Origin: Leifsonia sp. ZF2019
Lineage (GTDB): Bacteria; Actinomycetota; Actinomycetes; Actinomycetales; Microbacteriaceae
Direction of reading: 5' to 3'
Length of the DNA: 64,000 nucleotides
NCBI RefSeq assembly: GCF_019924635.1
Contig: NZ_CP065037.1
Coordinates: 3,286,001 to 3,350,000 of the forward strand
The notes under the pieces were generated by a model that saw only the letters and a program-made list of their open reading frames with translations, was not told where the DNA came from and searched no databases. Positions within the stretch are counted from its first letter, which is position 1; each line of letters begins with the position of its first letter. Positions 59,860 to 64,000 of this stretch are shown piece by piece. The position numbers were made by a program, and so were the translations under genes.

Positions 59860-61021
59860 GCGCAGCGCTCCAGTGATCGTCGCCGCCCGGCGCACCCCGA
59901 TCGGGACGCGCGGCCGCGCGCTGGCCGCGCTGCGGGTGGAGCACCTCGCCGCGCCCGTCATCCGCTCCGCGCTGACCGACGCCGCCCGGACGACCGGGGG
60001 GCGGATCGAAGTCGCAGACGTCGTCCTCGGCAACTGCATGGGCCCCGGAGGCAACCCGGCACGCGTCGCCGCACTCGCCGCCGGCCTGGGGGCGCACGTC
60101 CCCGGCGCGACCGTCGACCGGCAGTGCGGGAGCGGTCTGGCCGCGATCATCGACGCGGCCACGGCCATCCGCGCCGGCGATGAGCGCGCCCGGGTCGCCG
60201 GAGGGGTGGAGAGCGCCTCCACCGCCCCGGTGCGCTCCCTGGACGGCGTCGCCTACGACCGCGCGCCCTTCGCACCCGACGGGTGGCCCGATCCCGGGAT
60301 GACGGAGGCGGCGGAGGGCCTGGCACAGCACGACGGCATCCCCCGGTCACGCCAGGACGCCCACGCCGCACGCAGCCACGCCCGCGCGCGTGCGGCCCTC
60401 GTCGCCGGTCGGTTCGCGGACGAGATCGTCCCCCTCGCCGGCATGACCGCGGACGACGCGATCGGCGGGGCCGAACGCCTGCTCCCCCGGCTGCCCGCAC
60501 TCTTCCCGGGCGGATCGCTGACGGCCGGCACCGCGACACGGATCGGCGACGGCGCCGCAGCCGTGGTGCTGGTGCCCGGCGCGCAGGGCGGCGGAGCCGG
60601 TGTCGGAGGCCGCACGCACGGCGTCGGCCGGCCCGTCGGTCTCGCCGTCCGCGCACATGCCGTCGTCGGCTGCGACCCCGCCCTCCCCGGAATCGGAGCC
60701 GCCCCGGCGGTGCACGCGGCGCTCGGCCGTGCCGGTCTCCGGACGAGCGATGTGGCCGCGTTCGAGATCGTCGAGGCGTTCGCGGCGCAGAGCCTGGCCG
60801 TGCTCGACCGCCTCGGCATCGTGGACGACGACGCCCGTGTCTGCGCCGACGGCGGAGCGCTCGCGCTCGGGCATCCCTGGGGCGCGAGCGGCGCGGTCGG
60901 CGTCGTGCGTCTCTTCAGCCGGCTCGTGCGCTCCGGCGCGCCCGCGGGGACGATCGGCGTCGCCGCGGCGTCGGTCGGAGGCGGTCTCGGGGTGGCCGCG
61001 GTGCTGGAGGTGGTCCGATGA
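59852..61021 (+). CDS. Thiolase-family protein with altered active site
   Basis: 389 residues from TTG 59852, with GGAGGTGG upstream; eight bases overlap the ligase gene. The nucleophile Cys92 (VDRQCGSGLAA) and His341 (LALGHPWGASGA) are kept. The NEAF asparagine is replaced (EIVEAFAAQ, Val307), and the second active-site cysteine is Ser374 (AAASVGGGLG). Both changes are in residues that ordinarily build the oxyanion hole and the proton donor, so standard acetyl-CoA thiolysis is doubtful. Coupled to bioM by ATGA. Confidence 0.88.
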   Translation: MAERSAPVIVAARRTPIGTRGRALAALRVEHLAAPVIRSALTDAARTTGGRIEVADVVLGNCMGPGGNPARVAALAAGLGAHVPGATVDRQCGSGLAAIIDAATAIRAGDERARVAGGVESASTAPVRSLDGVAYDRAPFAPDGWPDPGMTEAAEGLAQHDGIPRSRQDAHAARSHARARAALVAGRFADEIVPLAGMTADDAIGGAERLLPRLPALFPGGSLTAGTATRIGDGAAAVVLVPGAQGGGAGVGGRTHGVGRPVGLAVRAHAVVGCDPALPGIGAAPAVHAALGRAGLRTSDVAAFEIVEAFAAQSLAVLDRLGIVDDDARVCADGGALALGHPWGASGAVGVVRLFSRLVRSGAPAGTIGVAAASVGGGLGVAAVLEVVR

Positions 61022-61707
61022 GCGGAATCCGACTCGACGGCGTGACCGTGCGACTCGGCGACGCCGACGTGCTGCGCGATGTCGCCGTCGACCTGGACGC
61101 GCGCACGGTCGCGGTGATCGGCGAGAACGGCTCGGGCAAGTCGACCTTCGCGCGACTGCTCGGCGGCCTCACACCGGCGACCGCAGGCCGCGTCGAGGTG
61201 CTCGGGCTCGATCCCGCGCGGCAGTCCGCGGAGCTGCGACGTCGCGTCGCGGTCGTCTTCAGCAACCCGGACGCCCAGATCGTGCTGCCGACCGTGGCCG
61301 AGGACGTCGCGTTCTCCCTGCGCGCCGAGAAGCCGACCCGCGCCGAGGCGGCCGAACGCGTCGCGCGCGCACTCGCACGGTTCGGGCTCACGGACCTGGC
61401 CGAGCGGTCCTCCCACGATCTGTCGGGCGGCCAGAAGCAGCTGCTCGCGCTCTGCGGGGCGTTCATCCGGCATCCCGAGCTCGTGATCGCCGACGAGCCC
61501 ACCGCCTTCCTCGATGCCCGCAACGCCCGCCGCGTCGCCGACCACCTGTTCGCCGAGGAGCACGGCCACCGGCTGGTGCTCGTCACCCACGACCTGGCTC
61601 TCGCGGAGCGGTGCGATGTCGCGGTGCTGTTCGCGGACGGCCGGGTCGCCGGAATCGGCACGCCCGCCGACATCGTGGCCGAGTACGAGGCGAGCATCCG
61701 ATGGTGA
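61018..61707 (+). CDS. bioM: Biotin ECF transporter ATPase BioM
   Basis: 229 residues. Walker A GENGSGKST (35-43), Q-loop in VVFSNPDAQIVLPTVAEDVA, signature LSGGQKQ, Walker B LVIADEPTAFLD and H-loop VTHD are all present. Length and the DAQIVLPTVAEDVAF stretch match ECF-type ATPases. ATGA overlap with the thiolase gene and seven bases of overlap with bioN. Confidence 0.95.
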   Translation: MSGIRLDGVTVRLGDADVLRDVAVDLDARTVAVIGENGSGKSTFARLLGGLTPATAGRVEVLGLDPARQSAELRRRVAVVFSNPDAQIVLPTVAEDVAFSLRAEKPTRAEAAERVARALARFGLTDLAERSSHDLSGGQKQLLALCGAFIRHPELVIADEPTAFLDARNARRVADHLFAEEHGHRLVLVTHDLALAERCDVAVLFADGRVAGIGTPADIVAEYEASIRW

Positions 61708-62297
61708 CGCTCTACCGGCCCGGAGACGGCCTCCTGCACCGCATGCCCGCCGGGCCGAAGACGCTCGTGCTGCTGGCGCTCGTGCTGGCGGTCTCCCTGT
61801 TGCCGTCGGTGTGGTGGACCGCCGCCGCGGCGACCGCCGTGTGCGTGATCGCCTACCTCGCGGCGGGTCTCGGCCTGCGGGAACTCGGACGGCAGGTCGT
61901 CGCGGTGCGCTGGGTCGTCGTCGTGACGCTCGCCGGGCAGCTGATCTTCCTGGGCGTGGAGCCCGCCGTCTCGAACACCGCGCGCGTGACGGCCGCGGTC
62001 GTGCTCGCCGCTCTGCTGGTGCTGACCACGCGCGTCACCGCCCTGCTCGACGCGATCGAGCGCGGGCTGGCCCCCCTCGCCCGCCTGCGCCTCGACCCGC
62101 AGCGGGCCGCGCTGCTGCTGACGGTCACCTTCAGCACCCTCCCCGTGCTCGCCCGCCTCGCCCACGACGTGCGCGAGGCCCAGCGCGCCCGCGGCGGCCG
62201 GGCGAGCCTCCGCCTGTTCGCGGTGCCGTTCCTCGTCGTCGCGCTCAAGCACGCCGACCAGCTCGGCGACGCCCTCACCGCACGGGGCGTGCGGTGA
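61701..62297 (+). CDS. bioN: Biotin ECF transporter T component BioN
   Basis: 198 residues with four or five membrane helices. The two coupling Ala-Arg-Gly motifs of EcfT proteins are visible (AQRARGGRA and the C-terminal LTARGVR). The protein links BioY to BioM. Starts at ATG 61701 within the bioM end and overlaps the next gene by four bases (GTGA). Confidence 0.94.
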   Translation: MVTLYRPGDGLLHRMPAGPKTLVLLALVLAVSLLPSVWWTAAAATAVCVIAYLAAGLGLRELGRQVVAVRWVVVVTLAGQLIFLGVEPAVSNTARVTAAVVLAALLVLTTRVTALLDAIERGLAPLARLRLDPQRAALLLTVTFSTLPVLARLAHDVREAQRARGGRASLRLFAVPFLVVALKHADQLGDALTARGVR

Positions 62298-62632
62298 GCG
62301 GCGGGGCGCCGGATGGGGGTCGGCCGCGCGTCCTCGGTCCGACCGTCGACGAGCAGACCCGGTGCATCCATTACCGCAGCGAGCTCGACGTGATCGCGAT
62401 CCGTTTCGCGTGCTGCGGTGAGTACTACCCGTGCCACCTGTGCCACGCGGAGGCGGCGGACCATCCCGCGCGGCCGTGGCCGACCGGCTCCGACGACGAG
62501 CGGGCCGTGCTCTGCGGCGTCTGCGGCTCCGAGCTGACCGTGGGCGAGTACCTGGCCGTCGCCTCCTGCCCCGCCTGCCGTGCCCCCTTCAACCCGGGCT
62601 GCACGCTCCACCGCCCCTTCTACTTCGACTGA
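62294..62632 (+). CDS. CHY zinc-finger protein
   Basis: 112 residues from GTG 62294. Cys/His ligands follow the CHY pattern: TRCIHYRSELDVIAIRFACC, YYPCHLCHAEAADH, then paired C-x2-C knuckles (LCGVCGSEL, ASCPACRAPFNPGC). Homologues of this short type occur in bacteria and fungi with a role in metal or mitochondrial protein handling that is not settled. As the last gene of the bio operon it may act as a partner, or simply be co-transcribed. Confidence 0.88.
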   Translation: MSGGAPDGGRPRVLGPTVDEQTRCIHYRSELDVIAIRFACCGEYYPCHLCHAEAADHPARPWPTGSDDERAVLCGVCGSELTVGEYLAVASCPACRAPFNPGCTLHRPFYFD

Positions 62633-62729
62633 GCCGCTCCCGAGACGGCGAATTCTTCGCCGCGTGGGTGGTTTCGCCTGGAGTTTCCGCCGCTTCGCCG
62701 CCGGGCGATGGGTGGGCGAAGATGGAGGG

Positions 62730-63035
62730 ATGGCGCACGGATTCGATGAGGCGACCCTGGCGGGCGTGCTCGGACACATGAACGCGGACCACACCGGCGA
62801 CAACCTCCTGATCGTGCGGGCGTTCGGGTGGCCGGAGGCGGTCGGCGCGGAGATGACCGCATTCGACGGCGACGGCGGGGACTGGCGCGTGGAGCTCGCC
62901 GACGGCACGACCGCCGAGGTGCGCGTGCCGTGGTCGGGAGGCCCGATCACGGAACGCCCCGAAGTGCGGCGCGAAGTGGTCGCCCTCTACGACGAATCCT
63001 GCCGCCGCCTGGGCGTGGAGCCCCGGCCGCACTGA
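62730..63035 (+). CDS. DUF2470 domain protein
   Basis: 101 residues, MAHGFDEATLAGVLGHMNAD. The core HMNADHTGDNLLIVRAFG and the stretch AEMTAFDGDGGDWRVELADG are typical of DUF2470, found fused to heme-oxygenase-like or pyridoxamine-oxidase-like domains elsewhere; here it stands alone. GGAGGG directly precedes the ATG. A strong terminator follows. Confidence 0.9.
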   Translation: MAHGFDEATLAGVLGHMNADHTGDNLLIVRAFGWPEAVGAEMTAFDGDGGDWRVELADGTTAEVRVPWSGGPITERPEVRREVVALYDESCRRLGVEPRPH

Positions 63036-63039
63036 CGGC

Positions 63040-63079
63040 GCGCCGAGGCGGCCGATTCTCGGCCGCCTCGGCGCTTTCC
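63040..63079 (+). terminator. Terminator after the DUF2470 gene
   Basis: Sixteen-base perfect arms GCGCCGAGGCGGCCGA (63040-63055) and TCGGCCGCCTCGGCGC (63059-63074), loop TTC, followed by TTTCCCCC. It begins four bases past the stop and probably also stops the convergent gene at 63124. Confidence 0.85.
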
Positions 63080-63123
63080 CCCATACTTCGGGCCGCCTCG
63101 ATTGCTATGGCGGCGCGATGGGA

Positions 63124-64000
63124 TCAGCCGAACAGCTTGTGGAACCAGTTCCACAGCCAGGCGAGGTCGCAGATCCAGTCCCACCAGCCGCCGCCGGAGG
63201 ACTTGACCTGGAAGGCGCTCCAGCCGATCACGCCGTTCGACGCGTTCTGCACGGAGAGCTTGTGGTCGCCCTTGTCGAGCTTGGCCGGGAGGGTGAGCTT
63301 CAGGACGCCGTTCGCCGGCACCTGCACCCAGCCGCCCGAGATGTTCTTCGGCGAGGAGTACACCCAGACGGAGACCCACTGGCCGGCGAGCTTCGCGTCC
63401 ACGGTCACCTGGACCGGGTCGCCCGCCTTGTAGCTGGTCTTGTCGAGGGTGACCTTGCCGAAGAGCGCCTTCGTGAGGGCCGACTCCTTGGCCGCCTTCG
63501 GGTCCTTCGTCGGCTTCGGGTTCTCGACCGGCTTGTCCGCGACCTTCAGCGCCACCGTGACGGTGGTGCCGGAGTCCGGGGCGGTCAGCACCAGGGTGCT
63601 CGCGCCCGCGGCATCGGCCGGGACGGTGAACGCGACGGTCGCGCTGCCGTTCGCGTCCACCGGGACGCTGCCGAGGTCGGTCCCGCTGCCCGTCCACGAG
63701 AGCGTCAGCGAGGTGTTCGCCGGGCTGCCGAGGGAGGTCAGGTTCAGCTTCGAGACGGTGAAGGAGACCTGCTGGCCGCGCTGCAGGGTGTCGGTCGGCG
63801 CGCCGCTGACGGCCACGCCGCGGCGGGCGAAGCTCGGCGACACCGGGCTGGTGTTCTGCAGGTAGCTGATCCAGGCGTCCCGGTCGATGAGACCGGAGTC
63901 CTTGGTGTCCGTCCCGGCCGCGAAGGCACGGAAGTTGTCACCGCCCTGGAGCAGGAACGAGAACGAGCCGATCCGGTACGACTTCGCCGGGTCGATCGGC
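63124..64000 (-). CDS. 5'-nucleotidase/cyclic phosphodiesterase-type secreted enzyme (C-terminal part)
   Basis: The frame is open from the window edge to the stop at 63124 (about 292 residues). SYRIGSFSFLLQGGDNFRAF is the C-terminal substrate domain of 5'-nucleotidases. Then come Ig-like repeats (TVSKLNLTSLGSPANTSLTL, ...) with a Lys/Pro-rich linker, and a Trp-rich C-terminus (GGGWWDWICDLAWLWNWFHK, then LFG). No LPXTG sorting signal is seen. The metallophosphatase domain and the signal peptide lie beyond the window. Confidence 0.85.
   Translation of the reverse strand, partial: PIDPAKSYRIGSFSFLLQGGDNFRAFAAGTDTKDSGLIDRDAWISYLQNTSPVSPSFARRGVAVSGAPTDTLQRGQQVSFTVSKLNLTSLGSPANTSLTLSWTGSGTDLGSVPVDANGSATVAFTVPADAAGASTLVLTAPDSGTTVTVALKVADKPVENPKPTKDPKAAKESALTKALFGKVTLDKTSYKAGDPVQVTVDAKLAGQWVSVWVYSSPKNISGGWVQVPANGVLKLTLPAKLDKGDHKLSVQNASNGVIGWSAFQVKSSGGGWWDWICDLAWLWNWFHKLFG

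Overview
This is a high-GC actinobacterial chromosome segment. Ribosomal and RNA polymerase sequences, gene order, abundant GTG/TTG starts, and -10-like hexamers lying 6-7 bases before start codons all point to the family Microbacteriaceae (Leifsonia-like). That placement is an inference from protein style and gene order, since no 16S gene is present. I saw no rRNA, tRNA, CRISPR array, prophage or transposase.

Layout. (1) 1-21245, almost all on the minus strand, is the information-processing core. In transcription order it holds rpoB-rpoC, three small membrane-protein genes, the str operon (rpsL-rpsG-fusA-tuf), a structured spacer with a possible 24-residue peptide gene, a lone AbiEi/DUF559-like gene, then the S10 operon (rpsJ-rplC-rplD-rplW-rplB-rpsS-rplV-rpsC-rplP-rpmC, the last running off the window). 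(2) 21246-24674 holds an epimerase-type reductase and a NarL-type two-component system with a membrane protein. (3) 24792-27081 is a small WXG100/type VII secretion-substrate locus whose largest gene is broken by a 14-bp tandem duplication. (4) 27101-39368 is metabolic and housekeeping: a spermidine-synthase-like methyltransferase-fold protein, a CGNR regulator followed by pxpABC (5-oxoprolinase), GNAT, SprT-like protease, TPR protein, PQQ-type sugar dehydrogenase lipoprotein, DUF427, ComB-like, EVE, two hypotheticals and the RNA-polymerase-recycling helicase HelD. (5) 39629-46020 holds a DEAD-box RNA helicase with an RGG-type tail, two TetR-controlled modules with visible operators, a degenerate NUDIX protein and an esterase. 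(6) 46158-55059 holds lhr-nei (DNA repair), an NADPH-FMN reductase opposite a MarR regulator, and an LCP cell-wall ligase. (7) 55081-64000 holds poxB, a DUF3566-like membrane protein, and a biotin module: a TetR (BioQ-like) regulator divergent from bioY-acyl-CoA ligase-thiolase-bioM-bioN-CHY zinc finger. It ends with a DUF2470 protein and the C-terminal part of a secreted 5'-nucleotidase.

How they work together. The core builds ribosomes and RNA polymerase; HelD and the DEAD helicase act on the same machinery. The biotin module combines uptake (BioY S-component, BioM ATPase, BioN T-component) with an acyl-CoA ligase and an unusual thiolase in one translationally coupled operon. The operon starts at two TGAAC-N3-GTTCA palindromes shared with its likely repressor. 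pxpA-pxpB-pxpC are coupled by stop/start overlaps and would hydrolyse 5-oxoproline to glutamate. Most convergent gene pairs are separated by long GC-rich hairpins, two of which (27970-28046, 41391-41443) belong to one dispersed palindrome family. The strongest candidates for undescribed biology are the ligase/atypical-thiolase pair inside the biotin uptake operon, the frameshifted WXG locus, and the peptide-plus-hairpins spacer after tuf.
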